Positions 26,560-34,149 of a DNA stretch of 51,951 nucleotides are shown here, one piece after another (the stretch's first letter is position 1; each line of letters begins with the position of its first letter). Origin of the DNA: Lachnospiraceae bacterium (GTDB taxonomy: Bacteria; Bacillota; Clostridia; Lachnospirales; Lachnospiraceae); assembly GCA_009911035.1 (NCBI GenBank), contig QXWO01000044.1, positions 1 through 51,951 on the forward strand, given 5' to 3'. The position numbers and the translations under genes are program-made. The notes under the pieces are model-generated. The model did not search any database and was not told the DNA's origin. It worked only from the letters and a program-made list of their open reading frames with translations.

Positions 26560-27186
26560 TCAAGCGTGTTTGAAAATTGCCAACAGATCCAGCGGCTTTT
26601 CAAGACAGTATTCCGCCTCTCCTACCCTTCCCTTACTGCCCCAGCCTGCTATGGCAAAGTCCACGCCTGCGCCTTTCGCGCACTCCCTGTCATAGACACT
26701 GTCACCCACATAAAGCAGACGTTCCGCAGCCTCTCCCGTCACTTCCATATACTTAAGAAGCGGTCCCGGCATGGGCTTATGCTCCTGTGTATCGTCGGCG
26801 CAGACTGCCGTGGTAAAATACTCCTTAATAGCAAAAGATTCAAAATCATTTTTGAAGCTTACCCGTGTCTTTGAGGTGACGATCCCCATCTTGATCCCCC
26901 TCGCCCTAAGTTCTTCCAACAGCTCCGGTATGCCCTCAAATACCGACATCATATGATTGCATGCAATAAGCTTTTTTATCCATAAATCCAGAGCCTCAGG
27001 AACATTTTCCATGGAGATCCTCTCTAGCGCATCCTCCCCGGTGATTCCCAGACAGAACGTCAATTCTTCAATCGGCACGGTTTTCCCTGTCAGTTCCTTT
27101 ACCGTATCCTGAAAAGAACACAGCACCGCCTGTTCTGTATCGATCAGCGTCCCGTCAATGTCAAATACAATCTGTGTATATTTCAT
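26560..27186 (-). CDS. HAD-superfamily hydrolase (phosphoglycolate phosphatase-like)
   Basis: A 208-residue HAD phosphatase. Motif I is FDIDGTL (nucleophile Asp near 9), motif II VTSKTR (near 110), motif III Lys in EHKPMPGP (near 144) and motif IV VGDSVYDRECAKGAG (near 168). An alpha-helical cap lies between motifs I and II. It resembles phosphoglycolate phosphatase (Gph) and pyrophosphatase PpaX relatives, but substrate cannot be assigned from sequence. The ATG at 27186 is chosen because the DxD motif normally lies within ten residues of the N-terminus; upstream sequence is tRNA-Leu territory. Confidence 0.9.
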   Translation of the reverse strand: MKYTQIVFDIDGTLIDTEQAVLCSFQDTVKELTGKTVPIEELTFCLGITGEDALERISMENVPEALDLWIKKLIACNHMMSVFEGIPELLEELRARGIKMGIVTSKTRVSFKNDFESFAIKEYFTTAVCADDTQEHKPMPGPLLKYMEVTGEAAERLLYVGDSVYDRECAKGAGVDFAIAGWGSKGRVGEAEYCLEKPLDLLAIFKHA

Positions 27187-27246
27187 AATAAAATCATCAC
27201 CCCTTTTTGTAACAGTGCTCCGGCCTTTTCTCCACAGCCGCCCGGC

Positions 27247-27292
27247 TAATTGTAACAAACGCTGCCACGCTCTGCGGGCCAGCTTATTGTAA
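27247..27292. repeat. Dispersed 45-bp repeat, copy 2
   Basis: Close to copy 1 (10826-10870) over about 45 bp, including AACAAACGCTGCCACGCTC and CAGCTTATTGTA, and sharing the preceding CCGGCT. It lies between the HAD gene and the tRNA-Leu terminator. Confidence 0.75.
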
Positions 27293-27295
27293 TAT

Positions 27296-27332
27296 AAGAA
27301 ACAGCGGCATCCTTCATGAATACCGCTGCTGT
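27296..27332 (-). terminator. Terminator after tRNA-Leu
   Basis: On minus a stem around AGCGG/CCGCT, with flanking AU pairs, follows the tRNA 3' end by 6 nt and is trailed by UUUCUU. Confidence 0.55.
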
Positions 27333-27338
27333 CAGTTG

Positions 27339-27418
27339 TGCGGGTAACAGGACTTGAACCTGCACGGTCTCCCACCAGAACCTAAATCTGGCGCGTCTGC
27401 CAATTCCGCCATACCCGC
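27339..27418 (-). tRNA. tRNA-Leu(TAG)
   Basis: The acceptor arms GCGGGTA/TACCCGC pair. The anticodon loop is TTTAGGT between CCAGA and TCTGG, giving anticodon TAG. The T arm has GGTTCAAGTCC. A long variable arm fits a class II leucine tRNA. CCA is not encoded. Confidence 0.96.
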
Positions 27419-27486
27419 TCATCTCCATCCGGTATACCGGATGAAAACACCCACGTAAAGTATATTAACATTCCGGGAATGCTCTG

Positions 27487-28857
27487 TCAACTTTTTCCTA
27501 TATGTTTTATTACCTTGTTATAAATCCGTATCATAAAGAATACCGAAAGTCCCAGAGACATAAGCTCCGCGATGGGAAATGCCCACCACACATAAGCCAC
27601 TTCCCCTGTCAGGGACAGAAGATAAGCCGCCGGAAGCAGCACCACCAACTGCCTTGCAATAGAGACCACCATACTGTACACCCCGTTTCCAAGGGCCTGG
27701 AACATGGTTCCGCAGATAATGCAGAAGCCTGCCAGCAGAAAACTGTAGCTGATGGTCCGAAGGGCAGGCACGCCAATGGCAAGCATCGTCTCCGAAGCCT
27801 CAAACAGCATAAGCAGCTTAACGGGCATAAGCTGGAATACCAGAAACCCTATGACCATAAGGCACATGGCATAAATAATGCTGAGCTTAACCGTCTCTAT
27901 CAGCCTGTCCTTCCTGCCTGCACCATAATTATATGCCACAATGGGTACCATACCGTTGTTCAGCCCGAACACAGGCATAAAAATAAAACTCTGCAATTTA
28001 AAATACACGCCGAATACTGCCGCTGCCGTGGAGGTAAATGCCAGCAAAATCTGATTCATCCCATAAGTCATAACAGACCCAATGGACTGCATGATAATAG
28101 AAGGAATCCCCACCTGATAAATCTGCTTTATGATTTTCATGTCAGGCTTAAAGCCCCTGATCTGCAGTTTGATCTCCGTATTCTTCTTTTCGTTGATAAT
28201 AACTGCCAGAATACCTGCAGCGATCTGTCCAATCACCGTAGCCACCGCCGCCCCGGCCACACCCATGCGGGGCATGCCCAAATAGCCGAAAATAAAAATG
28301 GGGTCTAAAATAATATTGATAATGGCACCAGTTCCCTGAGTGATCATGGTGTAAAACGTCTTGCCCGTTGACTGGAGCAGTCTCTCAAATATAAACTGGG
28401 TATACATACCGAAAGAACAGCAGCACACAATCGTTAAATACTGTTTTCCGTATTCCAGAATCTGCGTGTCCTTCGTCTGGCTCATGTAAAAGGGGACCGT
28501 CACAAAAATCCCCACCAGCAGAAAAATAATATAGTTCACCAGCGCAAGAAATACACCATTGGACGCCGATTTATCCGCCTTGTCAAAATCTTTCTCCCCA
28601 AGGGACTTAGACAAAATAGCATTGACGCCCACCCCCGTCCCTGCTCCTAATGCAATCATCAGCGTCTGAATCGGAAACGCCAGTGAAACAGCAGTCAGCG
28701 CATTTTCATTAATCTTCGACACAAAAATACTATCAACCACATTGTAAAGAGCCTGAACCAGCATGGAGATCATCATAGGCAGTGACATGGTGATCAGCAG
28801 CCGGTTCACTGGCATGACTCCCATCTTATTTTCCTGTTCCGTTTTCTTAACTTCCAT
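27487..28857 (-). CDS. MATE-family efflux transporter located within the tRNA series
   Basis: A 456-residue MATE transporter with twelve predicted helices; motifs include MSLPMMISMLVQALYNVVD near the start, NIILDPIFIFGYLG near 180 and NNGMVPIVAYNYGA near 275. It is only distantly similar to the MATE protein at 25167-26540. The start at 28857 is preferred: AGGAGG lies 9 nt upstream, while the in-frame ATG at 28881 has none. The gene sits between tRNA-Lys and tRNA-Leu, all in the same direction, so it may be partly transcribed from the tRNA promoter unless Lys is followed by a terminator, which I do not see. Confidence 0.92.
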   Translation of the reverse strand: MEVKKTEQENKMGVMPVNRLLITMSLPMMISMLVQALYNVVDSIFVSKINENALTAVSLAFPIQTLMIALGAGTGVGVNAILSKSLGEKDFDKADKSASNGVFLALVNYIIFLLVGIFVTVPFYMSQTKDTQILEYGKQYLTIVCCCSFGMYTQFIFERLLQSTGKTFYTMITQGTGAIINIILDPIFIFGYLGMPRMGVAGAAVATVIGQIAAGILAVIINEKKNTEIKLQIRGFKPDMKIIKQIYQVGIPSIIMQSIGSVMTYGMNQILLAFTSTAAAVFGVYFKLQSFIFMPVFGLNNGMVPIVAYNYGAGRKDRLIETVKLSIIYAMCLMVIGFLVFQLMPVKLLMLFEASETMLAIGVPALRTISYSFLLAGFCIICGTMFQALGNGVYSMVVSIARQLVVLLPAAYLLSLTGEVAYVWWAFPIAELMSLGLSVFFMIRIYNKVIKHIGKS

Positions 28858-28957
28858 AATATGTAACCTCCTCTTCCTCATCTTCTAAAGACACCTATTG
28901 TAAATAAAAACACCCGCAAAGCCTTTTAAATAAGGATTTACGAGTGATTTTACTTCG

Positions 28958-29030
28958 TGAGCCACCGGGGACTCGAACCCCGGACAACTTGATTAAAAGT
29001 CAAGTGCTCTACCACCTGAGCTAGTGGCCC
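28958..29030 (-). tRNA. tRNA-Lys(TTT)
   Basis: 73 nt; acceptor GGGCCAC/GTGGCTC, anticodon loop CTTTTAA between CTTGA and TCAAG, T arm GGTTCGAGTCC. Confidence 0.97.
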
Positions 29031-29040
29031 GTATATTTAG

Positions 29041-29112
29041 CTGGGCTAGCTGGATTCGAACCAGCGAATGCAGGAGTCAAAGTCCTGTGCCTTACCGCTT
29101 GGCGATAGCCCA
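29041..29112 (-). tRNA. tRNA-Gln(TTG)
   Basis: 72 nt; acceptor TGGGCTA/TAGCCCA, anticodon loop CTTTGAC between CAGGA and TCCTG, T arm GGTTCGAATCC. The discriminator base is G, as usual for Gln. Confidence 0.97.
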
Positions 29113-29171
29113 TCAAAACACCAAGCCCATCCTGCGGACAACAGCCTGCCCTTAGACAAGCCTTGGTAAAA

Positions 29172-29246
29172 GGTGGATAGAGGGACTCGAACCCTCGGCC
29201 TCCAGAGCCACAATCTGGCGCGCTAACCAACTGCGCCATACCCACC
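29172..29246 (-). tRNA. tRNA-His(GTG)
   Basis: Anticodon loop TTGTGGC between CCAGA and TCTGG gives GTG. The 5' end carries the extra G paired to C73 that marks histidine tRNAs (GGTGGGTA / TATCCACC). Confidence 0.97.
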
Positions 29247-29248
29247 AT

Positions 29249-29290
29249 AATAACAAACGCCGTCACGCTCTGCGAGACGTCTTATTGTAA
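29249..29290. repeat. Dispersed 45-bp repeat, copy 3
   Basis: Shares AACAAACGC, CACGCTCTGCGAGAC and TTATTGTAA with the other copies. Its inner arms are CGTC/GACG where copy 1 has GCTG/CAGC, a paired change that suggests a conserved hairpin. Confidence 0.65.
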
Positions 29291-29328
29291 CAAACGCTCT
29301 CATACTCCGCGAGACGCTTTATTGTAGC
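29284..29328. repeat. Dispersed 45-bp repeat, copy 4 (tandem with copy 3)
   Basis: Directly abuts copy 3, sharing TTATTGTAACAAAC at the joint, and ends in TTTATTGTAG. The centre (CTCTCATACTCCGCGAGACG) is more diverged. Confidence 0.6.
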
Positions 29329-29350
29329 AAGATATTAATATATCTTCCAG

Positions 29351-29424
<74 letters not shown>

Positions 29425-29503
29425 ATCTGCATATTCATATACCGGGCAGGAATAAATCCTCTGCGCTTCGCCTGCGCGGCAGGCTGCATACTTCATATGC
29501 AAA

Positions 29504-29574
29504 AGCGGGTGATGGGAATCGAACCCACGTATCCAGCTTGGAAGGCTGGTGTTCTACCATTGAACTACACCCGC
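29504..29574 (-). tRNA. tRNA-Gly(TCC)
   Basis: 71 nt; acceptor GCGGGTG/CACCCGC, anticodon loop CTTCCAA between CCAGC and GCTGG, T arm GGTTCGATTCC. Confidence 0.97.
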
Positions 29575-29592
29575 ATATAATATGCGTTCTAA

Positions 29593-29667
29593 TCGGGGTG
29601 ACAGGATTCGAACCTGCGACCTCCTGGTCCCAAACCAGGCGCTCTAGCCAAGCTGAGCCACACCCCG
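29593..29667 (-). tRNA. tRNA-Pro(TGG)
   Basis: 75 nt; acceptor CGGGGTG/CACCCCG, anticodon loop TTTGGGA between CCTGG and CCAGG. First gene of the minus-strand tRNA series. Confidence 0.97.
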
Positions 29668-29704
29668 CCGGTTTACCTGCTGACACTCACGCAACGCAAG
29701 ACAT

Positions 29705-29733
29705 ATTATAAAATACATTTTCCACTGTGTCAA
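29705..29733 (-). promoter_or_regulatory. Consensus promoter of the tRNA operon
   Basis: On minus: TTGACA, 17-nt spacer, TATAAT, a perfect sigma-A promoter 38 nt upstream of tRNA-Pro. It likely drives Pro, Gly, Arg, His, Gln and Lys. Confidence 0.85.
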
Positions 29734-29762
29734 CAGGAATTTCATAATTTTTACAAAAAAAT

Positions 29763-30242
29763 TTACAAAAAGTTAATTGTAAAATGTGCGTCGCCGTTTT
29801 TATCCAGATCCATAATGATAAACGAAGGCCGTTTTCCCTCCTGCCGGGGAAAGGTCAGGCTTCCGGGATTGACGGCCGTCACACCGCAGTCTATGTCCAC
29901 GACAGGTTTGTGGGTGTGACCGTACATAACAATGTCCACTTCACGCATCCGGGCTTCATGTTTGATATTTTCATTGCTCATGGAAACATAATAATTGTGT
30001 CCGTGAGTAAGCCAGACCTTATATTTTCCTATTTCAAACTCCTTTTCCCTAGGCAGGTCTGAAAAAAAATCGTTGTTTCCTACTACCATATGCACCGGGC
30101 ATCCGGCGCTTTCTGCAATTAAGTATTCACTGCCTTCGATATCGCCGCAGTGAATCACCAGATCTACAGGCGCCACTTTCTCAAGAACCCTGATATAATT
30201 GTCATTTCTGCGATGGGTATCACTGACAATCAAAACTTTCAT
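29763..30242 (-). CDS. YfcE/MJ0936-type metallophosphoesterase
   Basis: A 159-residue calcineurin-like phosphoesterase. Metal ligands are seen in order: VSDTH (Asp8, His10), IHCGDI (Asp near 34), GNND (Asn near 56), LTHGH (near 77-81) and MYGHTH (near 100-105). The enzyme hydrolyses phosphodiesters in vitro; physiological substrate is unknown. The start at 30242 has GAGG 6 nt upstream and puts the first metal motif at its normal position. The gene lies 124 bp downstream of rdgB, a common pairing in Clostridia. Confidence 0.92.
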   Translation of the reverse strand: MKVLIVSDTHRRNDNYIRVLEKVAPVDLVIHCGDIEGSEYLIAESAGCPVHMVVGNNDFFSDLPREKEFEIGKYKVWLTHGHNYYVSMSNENIKHEARMREVDIVMYGHTHKPVVDIDCGVTAVNPGSLTFPRQEGKRPSFIIMDLDKNGDAHFTINFL

Positions 30243-30366
30243 AAATGTCCTCATTTCTGCGCTGCTTTTGCGCATTTCAAGTTTGCGGATATAACGCAGA
30301 TACAAACTTTTATGCAAAAATCCGGCGTCCAAAGCGCAGCAGCGTTTGTTCTTTGTTTTCACCTTA

Positions 30367-30990
30367 TCACTTTTCATAATACTGCTCTAGCTGTTCTTTC
30401 ATGGCCCGGAGCGCTTTTCCCCTGTGGCTGATCTCGTTTTTTTCTTCCTCTGTCAGTTCCGCAGTGGTCCTTCCGTAAGCGGGCACTATAAAAATCGGGT
30501 CGTAGCCAAAGCCGTTTTCCCCCTTTTCCTCATAGCCAATAAAGCCTTCCACTGTGGCCAGCTCTGTTAAGAGGTGTCCGTCCGGCAGTACACAGGCAAT
30601 GGCGCAGACGAACCTGGCCGTCCGCTCCTGCTGTGGAACACCTTTCAGGCGGTCAAGAAGGTTCCCGTTCTTTTCATGATAAGAAGTGTGCTCCCCCAGA
30701 TACCGGGCGGAATAAATCCCCGGCTCTTTATTAAGGAAGTCTATCTCAAGCCCCGAGTCGTCTGCCAGGACGATCAATCCCGGCTCACCCGAGGCATCCG
30801 CTGCCGCTTTCGCTTTGATCACTGCATTCTCCACAAAGCTTCTGCCGTTTTCTTCGATATCGGCATTGATTCCCGCTTCTTTCATGGAAAGAATCTCCGC
30901 TGGACTGCCCTGGAGCCTTAAATCTGACAAGATTGCCCTGATTTCTTTCATCTTTCCGGCATTTCCCGTGGCAAAAATAATCTTCTGCAT
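30367..30990 (-). CDS. rdgB: XTP/dITP diphosphatase (HAM1/RdgB)
   Basis: This 207-residue nucleotide-pool sanitiser hydrolyses XTP, dITP and ITP to monophosphates and pyrophosphate. It has FATGNAGKMKEI at the N-terminus, the catalytic LADDSGLEID near 78-87, the substrate motif GFGYDPIF near 160, and ISHRGKAL near 190. Length is as usual. The start at 30990 follows AAAGGA by 8 nt; an ATG three codons upstream overlaps that site and is less likely. It lies 17 bp after the amidase-like gene, in one series with the methyltransferase and phosphoesterase genes. Confidence 0.95.
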   Translation of the reverse strand: MQKIIFATGNAGKMKEIRAILSDLRLQGSPAEILSMKEAGINADIEENGRSFVENAVIKAKAAADASGEPGLIVLADDSGLEIDFLNKEPGIYSARYLGEHTSYHEKNGNLLDRLKGVPQQERTARFVCAIACVLPDGHLLTELATVEGFIGYEEKGENGFGYDPIFIVPAYGRTTAELTEEEKNEISHRGKALRAMKEQLEQYYEK

Positions 30991-31007
30991 GTATGTCATC
31001 CTTTCTG

Positions 31008-32048
31008 TCAATCTATCTGTTCCAAAACTTTTATGATGGCATTATAAATGCCCTCCGCAATCTTATCCTGATACTCCTCCCGCACCAGGAGCGCTGCTTC
31101 CTGCTGGTTGGTAAGAAAGCCTGCCTTAACAGCCGCGGCCGGAACCATCACATGTCTGACTGCATGTTCCGTTGCCTCTGCTTCCATCAACCCTAACGCT
31201 TTTCCGCTGACACTGGTCACCACTTCTTTTTCCAGACTGTCTGCCAGCTCAAGGTTTCCGAAGCCGGGTATAAAAAAATCCCCATTATAAACAGTGGTAA
31301 TGCCATATACAGAACTATCCTCACTGGCATCCGCCTGTATCCGTATATATATGTCCGCTTTTGCATCATTGGCAAGTGCCGCCCTCATTTCTTCTCCCGG
31401 ATTGGAGTCGTCCATTCTGGTATAATACGCCTTTATGTCCGTCTCATCCAGCTTTTCCTTTAATTTTGCGGCAATCTGGAGGCTAATGTCTTTTTCCCTG
31501 ATCCCATCCTGCTCATATCCGGCGTTCATGCCGCCGCAGGCAGGGTCAATTACCACGATCCTGTCATAGACCTCCCTTGGACTCAAAAAACTGATATATA
31601 AATCATTATTCTCCAGAATAGTACGGTATTCAAAAATTCCCGTCAACTGGAATTTTAATTTTACGCCTTCTTTTTCCGGTTCAAAAGCCCCCTGGACAAT
31701 CTCCTCCCGGTTGCCTGAGACAGCATTTTCCCTGTAAAAATTCTCCTCCGCCCCGGGAATAAGGACATAAAGCGCCCTGTCCATGTAGTGGTTTTCTACC
31801 TGGATATCCTCCGCGCTGCATCCCTCCGGTACAGGAATGCGCAGATAGCTGGTATCCGCCTGTCCCAAGTCAAAGGTCAGGGTATATGCCTCATTCTCTT
31901 TCCGGGCAGCCTCTTCCTGCGCTCTTAGCCTTTCCGCCTTTTTCAGTTCTGCCGCTTTTTTCAGGGAAAGTCCTGTCATGATTCCCATGGCGGCCGCAAA
32001 AAATACTATGCCAAAGAGGGCCGCCTTTTTCATCAAATCTGATTGCAT
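31008..32048 (-). CDS. Amidase_3-fold protein with degraded catalytic site
   Basis: A 346-residue protein with one N-terminal membrane anchor (about 8-30), a Glu/Lys/Ala-rich stalk, a beta-rich region (about 55-155) and a C-terminal N-acetylmuramoyl-L-alanine amidase fold (about 160-345). In active Amidase_3 enzymes zinc is held by His in GHGG, Glu in EKD and His in SIHAN, and a catalytic Glu lies in VELGF. Here the matching places read ACGG (Cys, near 168), REKD (Glu kept, near 181), IQAD (Gln, near 237) and VKAGF (Lys, near 311). It is probably not an amidase but a cell-wall binding or regulatory protein. The start at 32048 has AGGAGG 4 nt upstream and overlaps the methyltransferase gene; a second ATG at 32033 overlaps that gene's stop as ATGA. 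Confidence 0.82.
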   Translation of the reverse strand: MQSDLMKKAALFGIVFFAAAMGIMTGLSLKKAAELKKAERLRAQEEAARKENEAYTLTFDLGQADTSYLRIPVPEGCSAEDIQVENHYMDRALYVLIPGAEENFYRENAVSGNREEIVQGAFEPEKEGVKLKFQLTGIFEYRTILENNDLYISFLSPREVYDRIVVIDPACGGMNAGYEQDGIREKDISLQIAAKLKEKLDETDIKAYYTRMDDSNPGEEMRAALANDAKADIYIRIQADASEDSSVYGITTVYNGDFFIPGFGNLELADSLEKEVVTSVSGKALGLMEAEATEHAVRHVMVPAAAVKAGFLTNQQEAALLVREEYQDKIAEGIYNAIIKVLEQID

Positions 32049-33205
32049 TTGTCCTCCTGCTGTTTCCTTTTCGGCGGTTTCGGTCCGGGAAACTGATAAA
32101 AATATGTTTTCATCATCCCATTATATATTTTCCTGTTTTTAGCTGCTTTCATTCCAAGCGCCTCCTGGGCCTGTTCATAGGCGCTGATGACATAAAGGGA
32201 CCATGCATCCAGTCCTTTAAACTGTCTGCCCAGCATTCCATATAGCTCCGGCAGGTTTTTCTTGTCCTCCATTCTCTCCCCGTAAGGCGGATTGGTGATG
32301 ACAAACCCGTATTTTTTACTGTGGCTCAAATCCCCCACATTGCGCCTCTGGAAATGTATCATCTTCTCCACCCCTGCCAGACGCGCATTTTCCCTTGCTA
32401 TATACACCATGTCCTCGTCTATGTCGTACCCCTGTATATCCGTGCAGGCATCCGGTATGACCTGTTCCCGGGCCTCCTCCAGGGCATCCCGCCATTCCCG
32501 CTCCGGTATCAGATGGCTCCACTCCCAGGCCGTGAATTTTCGATTCATTCCCGGCGCAATATTTGCCGCCATCATGGCCGCTTCAATGGGAAAAGTCCCG
32601 CTTCCGCAAAAAGGGTCCACCAGAATCCGGTCCCCTTTCCAAGGGGTAAGCATGATAAGGGCCGCCGCAAGGTTTTCCGCAATCGGCGCTTTGGCGCTTA
32701 ATTTCCGGTATCCTCTTTTATGGAGAGATTCCCCTGTGGTGTCCAGCGCTGCCGTCACCTCATCCTTCATCAAAAATACCCGGATAGGATAAGACGCCCC
32801 GCTTTCGGGAAACCACTGGGTATGATACACTTCCTTCATCCGCTCCACCATGGCCTTCTTCATCACCGACTGTATGTCTGACGGGCTGAAAAGTTTACTT
32901 TTTATGCTGGCCGCCTTGGTGACCCAGAATTTCCCGTCGGAAGGAATCATCTCCTCCCAGGCGATCCCCTTAGTTCCCTGGAACAGCTCCTCATAGGTTT
33001 CCGCCCTAAAGCTTCCCGCTTTGATCAGAATCCTCTCCGCAGTCCGCAGAAAAATATTGGCACGGCACACCGCCTCGGCATCCCCGATAAACGTCACCCT
33101 GCCGTCCTCAACCTTCACAACATCATATCCTAAATCCGTAATTTCACGCTTTAAAACAGATTCCAGCCCAAAATGACAGGGCGCTATCAACTCATATCGC
33201 TTCAT
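32033..33205 (-). CDS. THUMP-domain class I SAM-dependent RNA methyltransferase (RlmL-like)
   Basis: A 390-residue methyltransferase. The N-terminal third (about 1-160) has the ferredoxin-like and THUMP RNA-binding region (KRYELIAPCHFGLESVLKREI). The Rossmann-fold catalytic domain carries the SAM-binding DPFCGSGTFPIEAA near 197-210 and the target-amine motif TNPPYGER near 305. This matches the N-terminal half of E. coli RlmL and the B. subtilis YpsC family, which makes N2-methylguanosine in 23S rRNA; the exact site is inferred. The start has GAGG 5 nt upstream. First gene of the series leading to rdgB. Confidence 0.93.
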   Translation of the reverse strand: MKRYELIAPCHFGLESVLKREITDLGYDVVKVEDGRVTFIGDAEAVCRANIFLRTAERILIKAGSFRAETYEELFQGTKGIAWEEMIPSDGKFWVTKAASIKSKLFSPSDIQSVMKKAMVERMKEVYHTQWFPESGASYPIRVFLMKDEVTAALDTTGESLHKRGYRKLSAKAPIAENLAAALIMLTPWKGDRILVDPFCGSGTFPIEAAMMAANIAPGMNRKFTAWEWSHLIPEREWRDALEEAREQVIPDACTDIQGYDIDEDMVYIARENARLAGVEKMIHFQRRNVGDLSHSKKYGFVITNPPYGERMEDKKNLPELYGMLGRQFKGLDAWSLYVISAYEQAQEALGMKAAKNRKIYNGMMKTYFYQFPGPKPPKRKQQEDKCNQI

Positions 33206-33311
33206 ATGTACCTCATTTCAGATAAATTTCCATAGAATTATATCACAATCATTATTTTTTGTATAGAAACAATCCATTGAACGCCTGACAATTCATTGAT
33301 TTCTGGCAGCG

Positions 33312-33334
33312 AAAAAGGCGCCCGCAGGGGCGCC
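33312..33334 (-). terminator. Intrinsic terminator of the Asn/Gln-rich small gene
   Basis: A perfect 7-bp stem GGCGCCC/GGGCGCC with a 4-nt loop, followed on minus by UUUUU. It lies 15 nt after the small gene's stop. Confidence 0.85.
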
Positions 33335-33349
33335 CTCTCTCCAAATCCA

Positions 33350-33496
33350 CTAGAATTCGTTGTTCTTTTTGTTGCTGTCTTTGCAGTTAGAAGAATTAGA
33401 AGAGCTGTTCTTCTGGCTGTTCTGACTGTTCTGGCTGGATTTGTTCTCCTGGTTCTGATTGTTCTGGTTGTTGTTCTGATAATCATTCTTAGACAT
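33350..33496 (-). CDS. 48-residue Asn/Gln/Ser-rich protein
   Basis: The ATG at 33496 is preceded by AGGAGG with an 8-nt spacer, and the gene is closed by a strong terminator, so it is a real transcription and translation unit. The product opens MSKNDYQNNNQNNQNQENKS and continues QNSQNSQKNSSSNSSN, then CKDSNKKNNEF. About 60 percent of residues are Asn, Gln or Ser, with one cysteine. Small Asn/Gln-rich proteins with names unknown to me recur in Lachnospiraceae; they have been compared to spore proteins, but nothing here proves that. The upstream region (33497-33700) is very AT-rich and carries two 12-bp palindromes. Confidence 0.7.
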   Translation of the reverse strand: MSKNDYQNNNQNNQNQENKSSQNSQNSQKNSSSNSSNCKDSNKKNNEF

Positions 33497-33572
33497 ATTT
33501 GTTTCCTCCTGATTCTTTAGGTTACAGGAGTAGTATTGCTTAATTGAAAATTTTTTATTCTTTCTATTTTTA

Positions 33573-33642
33573 GTACTTTAGTACCTATTTTTTTATTGAA
33601 AGTGCACAATTTTGGGCCGATTTTTTTGTGGTACTTTTGTAC
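33573..33642. promoter_or_regulatory. Pair of GTAC-type palindromes upstream of the small gene
   Basis: GTACTTTAGTAC (33573-33584) and GTACTTTTGTAC (33631-33642) are near-identical 12-bp dyads with 58-bp centre spacing, in AT-rich DNA upstream of the 48-residue gene. They look like two sites of one regulator. No coding gene is visible in 33497-33749. Confidence 0.4.
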
Positions 33643-33749
33643 TATATTAATATTGCATAAAATAGGAATATAAGCTATAATGTATTTGTAAACAGGAAAC
33701 CCCTTCAATTCCTATTTACAACCCTTATATTAACTATTTATACTCCCCT

Positions 33750-33782
33750 GTAAAGCCTGTCAACTCCTTGGCAGGCTTTTAC
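33750..33782 (-). terminator. Hairpin at the end of the DUF1700-like gene
   Basis: GTAAAGCCTG/CAGGCTTTTAC forms a stem overlapping the stop codon. No clear U-tract follows on minus; the T-rich side faces plus. Confidence 0.45.
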
Positions 33783-34120
33783 ATTTTCATCCACTTCTTC
33801 ACATTCTCTGCTGCTTTCACGCAAAGCTTTGCGCACTCCTTCCCAACCGCTGCCCCAAACAAGGCAATCCTGTCTGCCCGGCGGGAAAGCTTCACCCCAT
33901 ATGGCGCGTCCGGCGCCTCTTTGTCGCTGACCTCGCAAATACTTTTCGCAAGGAGACGGGGGCTGCCCAGTTCTTCCATAACTTCTTCCTCCTGCCTTCC
34001 CTTGCGCATTTCAATTTCAATATATTCCTGATAATAAGACACATGGGGCGCCGCCTTGGCGCTGCCCATCCTGCCGTTTAATGCTCTTTGCAGTTCTGTC
34101 ATAAATTCCTGTTTTGTCAT
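33779..34120 (-). CDS. DUF1700/HAAS-type protein
   Basis: A 113-residue soluble protein. MTKQEFMTELQRAL, followed by YYQEYIEIEMRKGRQEEEVMEELGSPRLLAKSI, is the alpha-helical HAAS/DUF1700 pattern usually found at the N-terminus of proteins made with PadR-type regulators. Here the usual membrane domain is absent: the second half is a short amphipathic tail (ADRIALFGAAVGKECAKL). The start at 34120 is preferred over the upstream ATG at 34132 because GGGAGG precedes it. Function unknown. It lies 29 bp after an unidentified gene in the same direction. Confidence 0.7.
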   Translation of the reverse strand: MTKQEFMTELQRALNGRMGSAKAAPHVSYYQEYIEIEMRKGRQEEEVMEELGSPRLLAKSICEVSDKEAPDAPYGVKLSRRADRIALFGAAVGKECAKLCVKAAENVKKWMKM

Positions 34121-34149
34121 TCTGCCTCCCATGGGAATAGATCCAGCCC

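Noticed and set aside
27502-28308. A 268-codon open frame on plus opposite the second MATE gene
   Set aside because: Composition (His, Arg, Gln-rich) is that of a reverse-complemented membrane protein; no start signals.
33238-33486. Thr/Arg-rich 82-codon frame on minus
   Set aside because: It is the wrong frame of the Asn/Gln/Ser-rich small gene (AAC/CAG codons read as ACA/AGA) and runs through the terminator.
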